Source: Acetobacteraceae bacterium
GTDB lineage: Bacteria > Pseudomonadota > Alphaproteobacteria > Acetobacterales > Acetobacteraceae
Length of the DNA: 64,000 bases
Assembly: GCA_027482245.1 (NCBI GenBank)
Contig: JAIXWG010000061.1
Span: 62,001 to 126,000, forward strand
Reading direction: 5' to 3'
Positions 15,943 through 24,312 of the stretch are shown here, one piece after another. Numbering within the stretch: the stretch's first letter is position 1; every line of letters begins with the position of its first letter. The notes beneath the pieces were generated by a model. It made no database searches. It had not been told where the DNA came from and was given only the letters and a program-made list of their open reading frames with translations. Made by a program: the position numbers and the translations under genes.

Positions 15943-18075
15943 TCAGCGGCGGCGCAGTTCCGGCACAAGCAGCCGGTCCAGCGCCGCCGCCGTCCGTTCC
16001 GGGAAGGCGCGCCGCGCTGCCTCCAGCCGGCTGGCGGCCCAGTTCAGGCGGCGATCCATGTCAAGCGCGCCCCAGCGGGGATCGGGGCCGGGCATGGGGT
16101 CGCGCGGGATGCCGCCCTCCAGCATGTCCTTCAGGCTGAAGCGGTCCATCACATCCGGGACGTCCCGCAGCTTGGCCAGGCGCGCCGCCTGCAGATCCTC
16201 GAAGAAGGCGGGTTCCACCACCACGAAGCTCGGCACGACATGCACCGTCATGGCATCCGCCACCACCTCCGCCTGCCGGGCGAGCAGGGGGTTGGCGGGG
16301 TCGTCATGCACCAGGCGGGTTTCCAGCACCTCCACCCGCAGCAGCACAGCGTGCGGGAATTCGCGCGGCGCGGTGTTGCGGATGGCGATGCCGATGCGCC
16401 CTGCCGCATTCGCCCCCGGCTTCGACGGATCGAAGGCGAAGGTGATGTCGAGGTCGAGAGCCACCGGCGCCGGGCGCGGGTTGATGAAGGCGCGGGGCAC
16501 GCCGGGCACCTGGCCATCCCGCTCGAAGGCATCCTCCTGCGCCACCGACATGGCGGCGGCCTGCACGGCGTCATGCACCACCATGGTGCCGCGCAATTCC
16601 CAGCGCAGCGGTTCCGTCGGGAAGGCGCCGCCCGGTGCGCCGGCGGTGGAGTAGGGGATCAGGTCCAGCACCTGGTCGCCGATCCGCAGCCGGTAGCCCA
16701 GCTGGATGCCGGACCGGCTGGCCCGCCGCGCGGCATCGAAGGCGAAGCGCTTCACGCCGCCCTGGAAGACGCGCGTCCCGGCATAGTCCTTGCGCGGGAA
16801 CCAGTAGCCATCGAGCCCGGTGACGACGGGCCTGACGCCATCCTCCCCGGCTTCCGGCGGCAGCAGGCGCAGATAGGTGGCGGGGGCGAGGTCCACGAAT
16901 TCCGACCCCTCCACCGGCGCCAGCCAGGATTCGTAGAGGCGGACGAGTTCGCGAATTTCCGGCAGGCCGCACTGCGCCTCCAGCGCGCGGCGCATCACCT
17001 CCTGCACCACCACGGCCTCGGCCAGCACCTCATCGGCGTTGAGGCAGCGGTAGTAGTCGGGGCCGCCCTTGGCGAGCAGGCTGCCTTCCGTCACCGCCTC
17101 CATCCGCATGCGGCCATTGGCGGTCCATTCGGGATCGATGACGGCGAGGCCCGTGCTGGGGTCCGCCGCGCCCAGCAGGATGCCCGGCATGGGGATGCCG
17201 GAGGGGCGGGAAAGGCGCCCATCGGCCCCGATCCACGCCGCCGGGTCGCTGACCAGGATGGAGGCCTTCCAGGCCGCGGCGAAGCGGGCGAGGCCCGCGG
17301 CGAGGTCGAGCATCGTGAGCCTCTCCCACCCCGTGGAGCGCGCGCCGGCTTCCAGCATCTGGATCGCCACCGGGAAGACGATCAGCGCCCGCGCCAGCAC
17401 CGGCAGGAACCACCCGCAATCCCAGAGGCCGAGGGGCGGGCTGGCCGCGAATTCCACCGCCGCGCCATCCTGCCGCCGCAGCCAGGGGCTGCGCGCCGTG
17501 CCGGCCCACCAGAGGTCGTGGGGCGGCGGGAAGGGCGCGCGGAGATAGGGGCGCGAGCCCGATGCCAGCATCGCCTGGATGGCATTCGCCAGCACCGTGA
17601 CATGCTGGGCGAGCGCATCGAGGTCCTTCTCCGACGCCGAATTGCCGAGCGTCGCCAGCGTGGATTCGACGTTGGTGCAGGCGGTCCGCCAGGCCTCCCG
17701 CAAGTCCCGGCGCGTCTGCCGGTCGCTTTCGTCGAGGTAGGTGGCGATGGTCTCGGTCGTTTGCTCGATCCGGTCGAGCGCGGCCAGGATCTTCTGCGTC
17801 TTGTCCTCGCCGAAATACTTCTGGTAGGCCTCGATCGCGCCCAGCACGGCGCCGCCGACGCCGACCAGCGCGGCGGCGAAGCTCACCGCTTCGCCAAGCC
17901 CGCCGGCCAGGTCGGACAGCGTCTCCCCATCCAGCTTCAGCACCTTCGCCGCCTTGCCGAGCGTCCACATGGCGGGGGCGAGCGGGGGTGCGGCCACCCC
18001 CGGGCGAAGGAGTTCGGCCGGGATGCCGGCCAGGTCGGCGGCCCGGAGGCCGGTGGTGAATATGCGGCGCGCCAT
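15943..18075 (-). CDS. unrecognised 710-residue protein with a helical, hydrophobic-hairpin N-terminal part
   Basis: No family was recognised. There is no classic signal peptide. Residues 52-85 hold a hydrophobic stretch (AVSFAAALVGVGGAVLGAIE) and residues 88-170 are strongly helical (TQKILAALDRIEQTTETIAT, LAQHVTVLANAIQAMLAS). A second hydrophobic helix lies near 215-232 (WFLPVLARALIVFPVAIQML). The C-terminal half (from about 410) is strand-rich with folded-domain composition. A helical bundle with a hydrophobic hairpin plus a beta-rich domain resembles the general build of pore-forming proteins, but that is analogy only. It is a single-gene unit with 111 bases to the next upstream gene. Coding potential is strong. 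Confidence 0.7.
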   Translation of the reverse strand: MARRIFTTGLRAADLAGIPAELLRPGVAAPPLAPAMWTLGKAAKVLKLDGETLSDLAGGLGEAVSFAAALVGVGGAVLGAIEAYQKYFGEDKTQKILAALDRIEQTTETIATYLDESDRQTRRDLREAWRTACTNVESTLATLGNSASEKDLDALAQHVTVLANAIQAMLASGSRPYLRAPFPPPHDLWWAGTARSPWLRRQDGAAVEFAASPPLGLWDCGWFLPVLARALIVFPVAIQMLEAGARSTGWERLTMLDLAAGLARFAAAWKASILVSDPAAWIGADGRLSRPSGIPMPGILLGAADPSTGLAVIDPEWTANGRMRMEAVTEGSLLAKGGPDYYRCLNADEVLAEAVVVQEVMRRALEAQCGLPEIRELVRLYESWLAPVEGSEFVDLAPATYLRLLPPEAGEDGVRPVVTGLDGYWFPRKDYAGTRVFQGGVKRFAFDAARRASRSGIQLGYRLRIGDQVLDLIPYSTAGAPGGAFPTEPLRWELRGTMVVHDAVQAAAMSVAQEDAFERDGQVPGVPRAFINPRPAPVALDLDITFAFDPSKPGANAAGRIGIAIRNTAPREFPHAVLLRVEVLETRLVHDDPANPLLARQAEVVADAMTVHVVPSFVVVEPAFFEDLQAARLAKLRDVPDVMDRFSLKDMLEGGIPRDPMPGPDPRWGALDMDRRLNWAASRLEAARRAFPERTAAALDRLLVPELRRR

Positions 18076-18186
18076 GATCGTCTGCCTCCCGTCACGGGGC
18101 CCGGGATCGGGCCCCTTCTCGGACGGCGGGACGATGGCGCGGGGGTGCGGCGCCGGTCCCGAAGGCCTGCCGAAAAAGCGCCGAAA

Positions 18187-19413
18187 TCAGCGGGCGGGCG
18201 GCTCCGGCCCCCGTTCCCCGGGGGCGGGCGCCACGCCGTAGCGCGCGACCAGCGCCCAGACATGGCCGGGGACCATGGATTTCATCCGGCGCGGCTCCGA
18301 CCGGCGCAGATGGAGGATCGTCTCCACCGCCTTCATCTCGACGCGCGCGCGGGCGAATTCCAGCCCGCGCGGGCCGATCCGTGGCATCAGCCAGCCGACG
18401 ATGGGGCGCAGCCAGTCCGGCATCCGCCGCAGCGGTAGGCCGCCGGCGGCGCGTTCCGTGTTCGCCAGGAACCCCTTCACCGCGCTGTCGCGCTTGCCCG
18501 CGCTGCCGGGCGTGCTGGTCACGACCTCATCCCCCAGCAGGGCCAGCAATTCCTCGCCCCGGTCGTTCCGCACCAGCAGCCACTGCTCCCCCTGGCCGCC
18601 CATGTAGCCGACGGTGATGTCGGCCAGCACGTTGGTGTAGTCGACGCAGGTGCGGCAGGTCAGCGGGAAGAAGTCGCCCGGCAATTGGCTGATCGGCAGT
18701 TGCAGGAAGGGAATTTCGCGGGTCCGGCCATCGGCGAAGCGCAGCTCGACATGGAAGTCGGCGCGGAATTCCAGGTAGGTGATCGTCTCCGGCGCCTCGT
18801 CCAGCAGCGCCAGGAACTCGTGGAAATTCGCCGTGGTGGTGTTGTCGGAGCAGGGCGTGCCGATGACGTACAACCGGTCGAAGCCCAGCTCCCGCTCCAG
18901 CGCCCGCAGCGCATAGACCTGGCAAGGGATGCCGATGATCGCCAGGCGCCTGTGGCCGGCGGCGCGGGCGGGCTCCAGCAGCGCCAGCAGCGGCGCGTAG
19001 CCCATGCGCATGCCACGGCAGCGCGCCATGTCCTCGGCCTTAGTGACCAGAACGGGCATCGGCTTCCAGGAATCGGCGGGGTCCGGCGCCATGGCCAGCA
19101 CGGCATCCACGGCGCCGGTTTCCAGCAGCCGTTCCGCGATGCGCGTCGTGATGCCGGTCCATTGCGCGCCGGGCGCGGGCTTCGCGAGCCGCGCCCGGAC
19201 CATCCGCCGGTGCGGCCCGAAATGCAGCTCGTCCGGCCGCGCCGGATCGCGCGCGCGGCCATGCACCTGGGCTTCCAGCGCGGGGTAGTCGGGCCTGATG
19301 AACTGGCAGGCCCGGCCGCAGGCCTTGGGATCGCTGCTGCGGGAGATGCCGCAATCCGTGCAGAGGCCGCGCGGCGCGGCCGGCCCGATCACTGGTGTCT
19401 CGATCCCCTGCAT
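18187..19413 (-). CDS. FrhB/BciB-like iron-sulfur flavoprotein reductase
   Basis: A 408-residue protein of the coenzyme F420 hydrogenase/dehydrogenase beta-subunit family. The N-terminus carries a 4Fe-4S pattern CX2CX10CX3C at Cys18, 21, 32 and 36. Two further Cys-containing segments follow: GIPCQVYALRALE with IGTPCSDNTTTANF, and PLTCRTCVDYTNVLADITVG. Bacterial relatives include BciB, the ferredoxin-dependent 8-vinyl reductase of chlorophyll precursors. Without archaeal-type F420 metabolism, a BciB-like or related role is more likely. No bch gene lies in the window, so the pathway is not confirmed. It is 125 bases downstream of the RraA-like gene, with a long palindrome between. Confidence 0.75.
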   Translation of the reverse strand: MQGIETPVIGPAAPRGLCTDCGISRSSDPKACGRACQFIRPDYPALEAQVHGRARDPARPDELHFGPHRRMVRARLAKPAPGAQWTGITTRIAERLLETGAVDAVLAMAPDPADSWKPMPVLVTKAEDMARCRGMRMGYAPLLALLEPARAAGHRRLAIIGIPCQVYALRALERELGFDRLYVIGTPCSDNTTTANFHEFLALLDEAPETITYLEFRADFHVELRFADGRTREIPFLQLPISQLPGDFFPLTCRTCVDYTNVLADITVGYMGGQGEQWLLVRNDRGEELLALLGDEVVTSTPGSAGKRDSAVKGFLANTERAAGGLPLRRMPDWLRPIVGWLMPRIGPRGLEFARARVEMKAVETILHLRRSEPRRMKSMVPGHVWALVARYGVAPAPGERGPEPPAR

Positions 19414-19440
19414 GCGCTTCCCCTGGTGGCCGCGCAGCTT

Positions 19441-19529
19441 CCCCCACCCCGACCCTCCCCCGCAAGCGCGGGGGAGGGAGTATCGGGCGCTCCCTCCCCC
19501 GCGCTTGCGGGGAGGGTCGGGGTGGGGGT
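19441..19529. repeat. long GC-rich inverted repeat
   Basis: About 40-base arms (19441-19480 and 19490-19528) are reverse complements of each other with one single-base length difference, separated by a 9-base spacer. The outer ends read CCCCCACCCCGACCC and GGGTCGGGGTGGGGG. The same element, more diverged, is at 11598-11692. It lies between two leftward genes and could fold into a very stable hairpin in the transcript. Confidence 0.75.
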
Positions 19530-19538
19530 CTTCCCGCC

Positions 19539-20213
19539 TTACACGCCCTCGCAGCCCAGCCGCTTCAGCGCGGCGTCCACCCAGGACCGGTCGATCGTCC
19601 CGGCCTCGATCTGCGCCATCTGCTTCTGCTCTGCCGCCTGCTTCGCCTCGGTCGCGGCCAGCACCTTTTCCGCATCGTCGAAGGCGATGGCGACGAAGCC
19701 GTCATCATCGCCCAGGATCATGTCGCCGGGCTCGATCACCATGCCGTCGATCGCGATGGCGACATTGATCTCGCCGGGGCCGTCCTTGTAGGGGCCGCGA
19801 TGCGTCACGCCCGCGGCGAACACCGGGAAATCCTGCTGGGCGAGGGCGCCCGAGTCACGGATCGCGCCGTTGATGACGATGCCGGCCAGGCCGCGCTTCA
19901 CCATCTGCGCCAGCATCAGCTCCCCGATGATGGCATTGGTCAGGTCGCCGCCCGCATCCACCACCACCACGTCGCCGGGATTGGCGATGTCGATCGCCTT
20001 GTGGACCATGAGGTTGTCGCCCGGCCGCGTCTTCACCGTGAAGGCCGGCCCGGCCATCACGCCGCCCCGGTGCATCGGCCGGATGCGCGGCCCGGCCGCG
20101 AACATCCGCGACATGCTGTCGCTGACATTGGCGACGGGCAGGGGCTTGAAGCGCTCCACGATGGCGGGGGCGACGGCACGGGTGCGGGGCAGGATGCGGA
20201 AACCGGCGGGCAT
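19539..20213 (-). CDS. RraA-like / 4-hydroxy-4-methyl-2-oxoglutarate aldolase family protein
   Basis: A 224-residue protein of the RraA/HMG-aldolase family. Catalytic members split 4-hydroxy-4-methyl-2-oxoglutarate or 4-carboxy-4-hydroxy-2-oxoadipate to pyruvate, the last step of the protocatechuate 4,5-cleavage pathway. The motif DAGGDLTNAIIGELM and the Arg119-Asp120 pair in GAIRDSG support an aldolase and not the RNase E inhibitor RraA. The N-terminus is PLPVANVSDSMSRMF. LigAB-type genes at 31.3 kb could supply its substrate, although they are far away. A second family member is cut by the window end (63475). Confidence 0.85.
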   Translation of the reverse strand: MPAGFRILPRTRAVAPAIVERFKPLPVANVSDSMSRMFAAGPRIRPMHRGGVMAGPAFTVKTRPGDNLMVHKAIDIANPGDVVVVDAGGDLTNAIIGELMLAQMVKRGLAGIVINGAIRDSGALAQQDFPVFAAGVTHRGPYKDGPGEINVAIAIDGMVIEPGDMILGDDDGFVAIAFDDAEKVLAATEAKQAAEQKQMAQIEAGTIDRSWVDAALKRLGCEGV

Positions 20214-20365
20214 GGAGTTCTCCGAAGCTTGGGCCCATCCCGCCTACAGGCCGTGCCGCGCCCGGGCAAGGTGGCCCCGGGAAGTCGCCACGCGCGGCCT
20301 TGTCATGCCGCCTTCCGCCGCCCTGGCGCGATGATGCCTGTCGAACCACGACGGGAGCATCGACC

Positions 20366-20800
20366 ATGGCCAGCATTATCCGTAGCGCCTCCGCCCACTG
20401 GACCGGCGGCGGCAAGGACGGCACCGGGCACATCTCCTCCGCCAGCGGCGTGCTGAAGGAAGCGCCCTACGGCTTCAACGCCCGCTTCGGCGATGGCCGC
20501 GGCACCAACCCGGAGGAGCTGATCGGCGCCGCCCATGCCGGTTGCTTCACCATGGCGCTGGCCTTCCGCCTGGCGAAGGACGGGCTGACGGCCGAAAGCC
20601 TCGACACCACCGCCAAGGTCGCGATGGAGCAGGAAGGGGAAGGCTTTCGCATCACCCGCGTGGCGCTGACGCTCCGCGCCAAGCTGCCCGGAACGGACGA
20701 GGCGACCTTCAAGGCGCTGGCCGAGGAAGCCAAGGCCGGCTGCCCCGTCTCCAAGCTGCTGAAGGCCGACATCACGCTCGAGACGCATTTCGAGGGGTAG
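20366..20800 (+). CDS. OsmC-family peroxiredoxin
   Basis: A 144-residue OsmC-type thiol peroxidase, which reduces organic hydroperoxides. The two catalytic cysteines are Cys60 (GAAHAGCFTMAL) and Cys126 (EAKAGCPVSKLL), and the family start ASAHWTGGGKDGTG and FNARFGDGRGTNPEEL are present. The ATG at 20366 has GGGAG 11 bases upstream and begins at the family N-terminus. Length is normal. It is a monocistronic gene converging on the hydroxyacid dehydrogenase gene, with 8 bases between stops. Confidence 0.93.
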   Translation: MASIIRSASAHWTGGGKDGTGHISSASGVLKEAPYGFNARFGDGRGTNPEELIGAAHAGCFTMALAFRLAKDGLTAESLDTTAKVAMEQEGEGFRITRVALTLRAKLPGTDEATFKALAEEAKAGCPVSKLLKADITLETHFEG

Positions 20801-20808
20801 GCAAGCCC

Positions 20809-21756
20809 TCACGCAATCCGCGTCGGCAATGGCCTCCCCGCCATCGCCGCCGCGACATTGTCCCGCATCAGCCGGCCCATGTCCTTCCGCGTCTCGATGC
20901 TGCCGCTGGCGGCATGGGGCTGTAGCAGCACGTTGGGGAAGGTGAGGAATTCCGGGTCGATGTTCGGCTCGTTCAGGAAGACGTCGAGCCCCGCGGCACC
21001 GATCCGGCCGTTCCGCAGCGCCTCCAGTAGCGCAGCCTCATCCACCACCGTGCCGCGGGAGACGTTGACGAAGATGGCGCCGGGGGCCAGCGCCGCGATC
21101 GCCGCGCGGTCCACCAGGCCGCGCGTCCCTGCGCCGCCGGCCGCGGCCACGCAGAGCACATCGACATGCGGCGCCAGCGCGGCGGGCGTCGGATACCAGG
21201 CGTAAGGCACGCCATCCTTCCGCGCCCTCGCGCTGTAGGCGATCGACATGCCGAAGGCCGCCGCGCGCTGCGCGATGGCGGAGCCGATGCGCCCGAGCCC
21301 CACGATGCCGAGCCGCTTGCCGGAGACGCGCGTGGTCAGCGCCATCGGCCCGCGCGCGGCCCAGTTGCCGCTGCGCACCCATTCATCGCCATCCCGCACG
21401 CGCCGCGCCGCGCCCAGCATCAGCAGAACGGCGAAATCCGCCACCTCCTCCGTCAGCACATCGGGCGTGTTGGTCACGGGAATGCCCCGCGCCCGCGCGG
21501 CATCGAGGTCGATGGCATCCACGCCGACCCCATAGCAGGCGATGATTTTTGTCAGTGGCAGCGCGTCCATGAGCGCGGCGTCCGCGCCGATCTCGCCCTT
21601 GGTGACGATGGCGACGACGCTGTCCCGCACGGCCGCCAGCATCGCGGCCTTGTCGGCCGCCCGCCAGTAATGGTGAACGGTGAAATCGGTTTCCAGCGCC
21701 GCCACGTCCCATTCCGGCAGCTCGCCGACCAGCAACAACCCCGGCTTGTCCGTCAT
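20809..21756 (-). CDS. D-isomer-specific 2-hydroxyacid dehydrogenase
   Basis: A 315-residue NAD(P)-dependent 2-hydroxyacid dehydrogenase, nearest in style to glyoxylate/hydroxypyruvate reductases. It has the dinucleotide motif IVGLGRIGSAIA, catalytic Arg in NVSRGTVVDEAAL, Glu in VFLNEPNID and His in LQPHAASGS. The ATG at 21756 was chosen because family homology begins right after it; the reading frame stays open much further upstream but is then antisense to the SDR gene. It diverges from that SDR gene across a 45-base gap, suggesting joint control and a common sugar-acid or hydroxyacid pathway. Confidence 0.9.
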   Translation of the reverse strand: MTDKPGLLLVGELPEWDVAALETDFTVHHYWRAADKAAMLAAVRDSVVAIVTKGEIGADAALMDALPLTKIIACYGVGVDAIDLDAARARGIPVTNTPDVLTEEVADFAVLLMLGAARRVRDGDEWVRSGNWAARGPMALTTRVSGKRLGIVGLGRIGSAIAQRAAAFGMSIAYSARARKDGVPYAWYPTPAALAPHVDVLCVAAAGGAGTRGLVDRAAIAALAPGAIFVNVSRGTVVDEAALLEALRNGRIGAAGLDVFLNEPNIDPEFLTFPNVLLQPHAASGSIETRKDMGRLMRDNVAAAMAGRPLPTRIA

Positions 21757-21801
21757 CGCATTTCCCCGCAACGTCCCCGCCATCAAGGGCAGGAGGCGTC
21801 G

Positions 21802-22569
21802 ATGGCGCAAGGGTTGTTCGACCTCAAGGGGCGGCGGATTCTCATCACGGGCTCCAGCCGCGGCATCGGCTTCGCGCTGGCCCGCGGCCTCGGCCAGGCC
21901 GGCGGCTCCATCATCCTGAACGGCCGCGACCCGAAGGCGCTGGGGGAGGCCGCGCGGACCCTGGCGGCGGAGGGCATCGACGTGACCGAGGCCGGCTTCG
22001 ACGTGACGGACCCGCACGCGCTGGACGCGGCGGTGGAGGAACTGGAGACACGCGTCGGCCCCATCGAGGTGCTGGTCAACAACGCCGGCATCAACCGCCG
22101 CTTCCCCGCGACGGACGTGACGCCCGAGACCTTCCGCGAGGTCCAGGCCGTGAATGTGGAGGCGGTGTTCTTCATGGCCCAGGCCTGCGCGCGGCGGATG
22201 CTGAAGCGCGGCCACGGCAAGATCGTGAACATCGCGAGCGTCCAGTCCGAACTCGGCCGCGCCACGATCACGCCCTACGCCGCGAGCAAGGGTGCGGTGC
22301 GGACGATGACGCGATCGCTCTGCGCCGAATGGGCCAAGGGCGGCGTGCAGGTGAACGCCATCGCGCCGGGCTATTTCGCGACGGAGCTGACGAAGGTGCT
22401 GGTGGAGGACGAGGCCTTCACGGACTGGCTGTGCAAGCGCGTGCCGGCGGGCCGCTGGGGCAAGGTGGAGGAACTGGTTGGCGCCGCCGTCTTCCTTGCC
22501 TCCCCCGCCTCCGACTTCGTCAACGGCCACCTGCTCTACGTCGATGGCGGCATGACCGCGGTGGTGTGA
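21802..22569 (+). CDS. SDR family oxidoreductase, gluconate 5-dehydrogenase-like
   Basis: A 255-residue classical SDR with all active residues. The cofactor motif ITGSSRGIGFALA is near residue 15, NNAGINRRF near residue 92, Ser in NIASVQSELG, and Tyr/Lys in TPYAASKGAV. The C-terminus reads SDFVNGHLLYVDGGM. The pattern around RILITGSSRGIG and NNAGINRR resembles gluconate 5-dehydrogenase (IdnO/Gno). A strong AGGAGG site lies 6 bases before the ATG at 21802. It diverges from a 2-hydroxyacid dehydrogenase and is followed by a convergent GntR regulator, which may control both. Confidence 0.88.
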   Translation: MAQGLFDLKGRRILITGSSRGIGFALARGLGQAGGSIILNGRDPKALGEAARTLAAEGIDVTEAGFDVTDPHALDAAVEELETRVGPIEVLVNNAGINRRFPATDVTPETFREVQAVNVEAVFFMAQACARRMLKRGHGKIVNIASVQSELGRATITPYAASKGAVRTMTRSLCAEWAKGGVQVNAIAPGYFATELTKVLVEDEAFTDWLCKRVPAGRWGKVEELVGAAVFLASPASDFVNGHLLYVDGGMTAVV

Positions 22570-22586
22570 GCGCAGGGGGCGGCGCC

Positions 22587-23336
22587 CTACTGCGCGCCAG
22601 CCCCCGCCTGCGCCGCCAGCCGCCGATACCGCTCCCGCGCCGCTTCCAGGTGCCCGCGCATCGCGTCCCGCGCGCCGGCCTCATCGCCCGCGGCGATCGC
22701 CTCCGCCACCAGGCGATGCTCGCGCCGCACCTGCTGGAGGTAGGCGTGGCGCTCCGCCTCGCTCCGCTCCACCAGGCCGAGTGCCCGGCGGGGAATGGCG
22801 TGGCGTCCCAGCACTTCCAGCAGGCGCAGGAAATGCGGGTTGGCGGTCGCGGCGAAGATGGCGCGGTGGAGCGCGAAATCGGCCTCCGCCCCGTCGCTGC
22901 CGGATGCCATGGCGGTGTCGAAGGCGGCCTCGGCCTCCCGGATCGCGGCCAGGGACGCCTCGTCACGCCGCAGCGCGGCGAGGCCCGCCGCCTCCACCTC
23001 CAGCGCCAGGCGCAGTTCCAGCACCTGGATGACCTGCTGCAGGCCCTCGGCCTCGCTCGGCGTCAGGCGGAAGATGCCCTCGCCGGGCCGGTCGCTGACG
23101 AAGGCGCCCACACCCTGGCGGGTGAAGACCAGGCCCTCCGCCCGCAGCGCGGCCACGGCTTCCCGCACCACGGTGCGGCTGACGCCGGCCTCCCGCATCA
23201 GATCCTGTTCGGTCGGCAGGCGGGCGCCGGGTTGCAGGCGGCCGCTGCGGATCTCCTCCGCCAGGCGATGCACCAGCGCGCCGGTGAGGTTGGCGGGTGA
23301 GCGCAGCGGGGCCATGCCGATGCCGCGGCCACTCAT
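22587..23336 (-). CDS. GntR-family (FadR/FCD type) transcriptional regulator
   Basis: A 249-residue regulator. Residues 15-82 form the winged helix (LTGALVHRLAEEIRSGRL, LPTEQDLMREAGVSRTVVRE, GLVFTRQGVGAFV). The rest is an all-helical FCD ligand domain (ADFALHRAIFAATANPHFL and a late REHRLVAEAI His region that usually holds a metal). Such regulators answer to sugar acids and other organic acids. Met8 is an alternative start. A 13-base palindrome lies 34 bases upstream of its own start, consistent with autoregulation. Likely targets are the neighbouring dehydrogenases, by position only. Confidence 0.88.
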   Translation of the reverse strand: MSGRGIGMAPLRSPANLTGALVHRLAEEIRSGRLQPGARLPTEQDLMREAGVSRTVVREAVAALRAEGLVFTRQGVGAFVSDRPGEGIFRLTPSEAEGLQQVIQVLELRLALEVEAAGLAALRRDEASLAAIREAEAAFDTAMASGSDGAEADFALHRAIFAATANPHFLRLLEVLGRHAIPRRALGLVERSEAERHAYLQQVRREHRLVAEAIAAGDEAGARDAMRGHLEAARERYRRLAAQAGAGAQ

Positions 23337-23369
23337 GCGGGGACGCCCCGGGCGGGGCAGGAAGGGTCA

Positions 23370-23382
23370 GTCATCATATGAC
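23370..23382. promoter_or_regulatory. candidate GntR operator
   Basis: GTCAT-CAT-ATGAC is a perfect inverted repeat of 5-base arms around a 3-base centre, in the AT-richest stretch upstream of the GntR-family gene (start 23336). Size and spacing suit a FadR/FCD dimer. It lies in the 97-base gap that also precedes the hydrolase gene end, so it serves the regulator promoter only. Confidence 0.45.
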
Positions 23383-23433
23383 CTGACAACGCTACGTCGC
23401 CGACTCCCTGCCCGTCAATTCAGCCCCCTCCGG

Positions 23434-24312
23434 TCAGGCCGCCCCTTCGGCCACGACGCCCGCTTCCTCCGCCGAGATCAGACGCCCCTCGAACCACAGC
23501 GCCGCACAGACGCGGGACATGGCGCGCCCGTCATGGCCGATGCCGGCGACGGGGACGAGGGTCCAGGCGCAGTCCATGCCACGCCGCGCGGCCTCCGCCC
23601 GGCCGGCCGCCAGGTAGTTGTGCGCGCGGGCGAAGCGGTGCGGGCCCTGGGCGAGCGCCTCGGGGTTGGAGGGAAGGGAGGGTCCGACCTCCGTGTCCCG
23701 GTCGCCGGCCAGGATGGTCAGGGGGTAGCGCAGCAGCGCCTCGACCTCCGCATCGCCAAGCCCGATGCCGCCCATCCCCTCCGGGAAGGGCTTCTCCAGC
23801 GTCGGCAGCGTGTACCAGCCGGGGTTGCCGACGGTCGCGGCTTCCAGAAAGTCGTGCGGCTGGGTGGACATGAGGCGGTGGCCGAACTGGCCGCCGGCGC
23901 TGTGGCCGAAGAAATGCGCCTTGGCGCGGCGCGTGACGCCGGCTGCCTGCAGCGCCTGGAACACCCTCAGCGGGATGCCATAGGCCCAGGCGGGGCGCGG
24001 CCGCACCGCGCCGGCCTCATCCATCACCAGGCCGTTGTTGTAGGGGCCGGCGCCCGGCCAGGCGGCGTCGCCGAAGGTGGTGGCGACGATCAGCAGGTTG
24101 TGGCGGTCCGCGGCCTCCACCCAGAAGTCGCGGTAGTCGTCGCCGTTGCGCAGCATGCCGTGGCTGACCAGCACCACCGGGCTGTCCGACGTGAAGCCTA
24201 CGGGCCGGTAGGTGTGCAGCGTCAGCGGCCGGGCCAGGTCGCACTCGGCATCCGCCCAGGGGATGGCGGCGCGGCCGGGCTGGGACAGCGCCTGGGCGAG
24301 GGGGGTCTTCAT
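23434..24312 (-). CDS. alpha/beta hydrolase
   Basis: A 292-residue alpha/beta hydrolase with no signal peptide. Nucleophile Ser138 lies in the elbow GHSAGG. The oxyanion strand reads VVLVSHGMLRNGDDYRDFW, an acid residue probably lies in ILAGDRDTEVG, and His in VAGIGHDGRAMS. The build resembles PHB-depolymerase/feruloyl-esterase-like intracellular esterases. It overlaps the upstream peptide-type binding protein gene by 4 bases (ATGA), so the pair is co-translated and the hydrolase may act on the imported compound. Confidence 0.82.
   Translation of the reverse strand: MKTPLAQALSQPGRAAIPWADAECDLARPLTLHTYRPVGFTSDSPVVLVSHGMLRNGDDYRDFWVEAADRHNLLIVATTFGDAAWPGAGPYNNGLVMDEAGAVRPRPAWAYGIPLRVFQALQAAGVTRRAKAHFFGHSAGGQFGHRLMSTQPHDFLEAATVGNPGWYTLPTLEKPFPEGMGGIGLGDAEVEALLRYPLTILAGDRDTEVGPSLPSNPEALAQGPHRFARAHNYLAAGRAEAARRGMDCAWTLVPVAGIGHDGRAMSRVCAALWFEGRLISAEEAGVVAEGAA

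Noticed and set aside
15943-18075. An identified insecticidal or pore-forming toxin
   Set aside because: The hydrophobic hairpin and two-part build are only an analogy. No known toxin motif could be placed.
20809-22530. An apparent 573-residue fusion on the minus strand
   Set aside because: Only the part from 21756 down matches a hydroxyacid dehydrogenase. The upstream extension is antisense to the SDR gene and has no family content.
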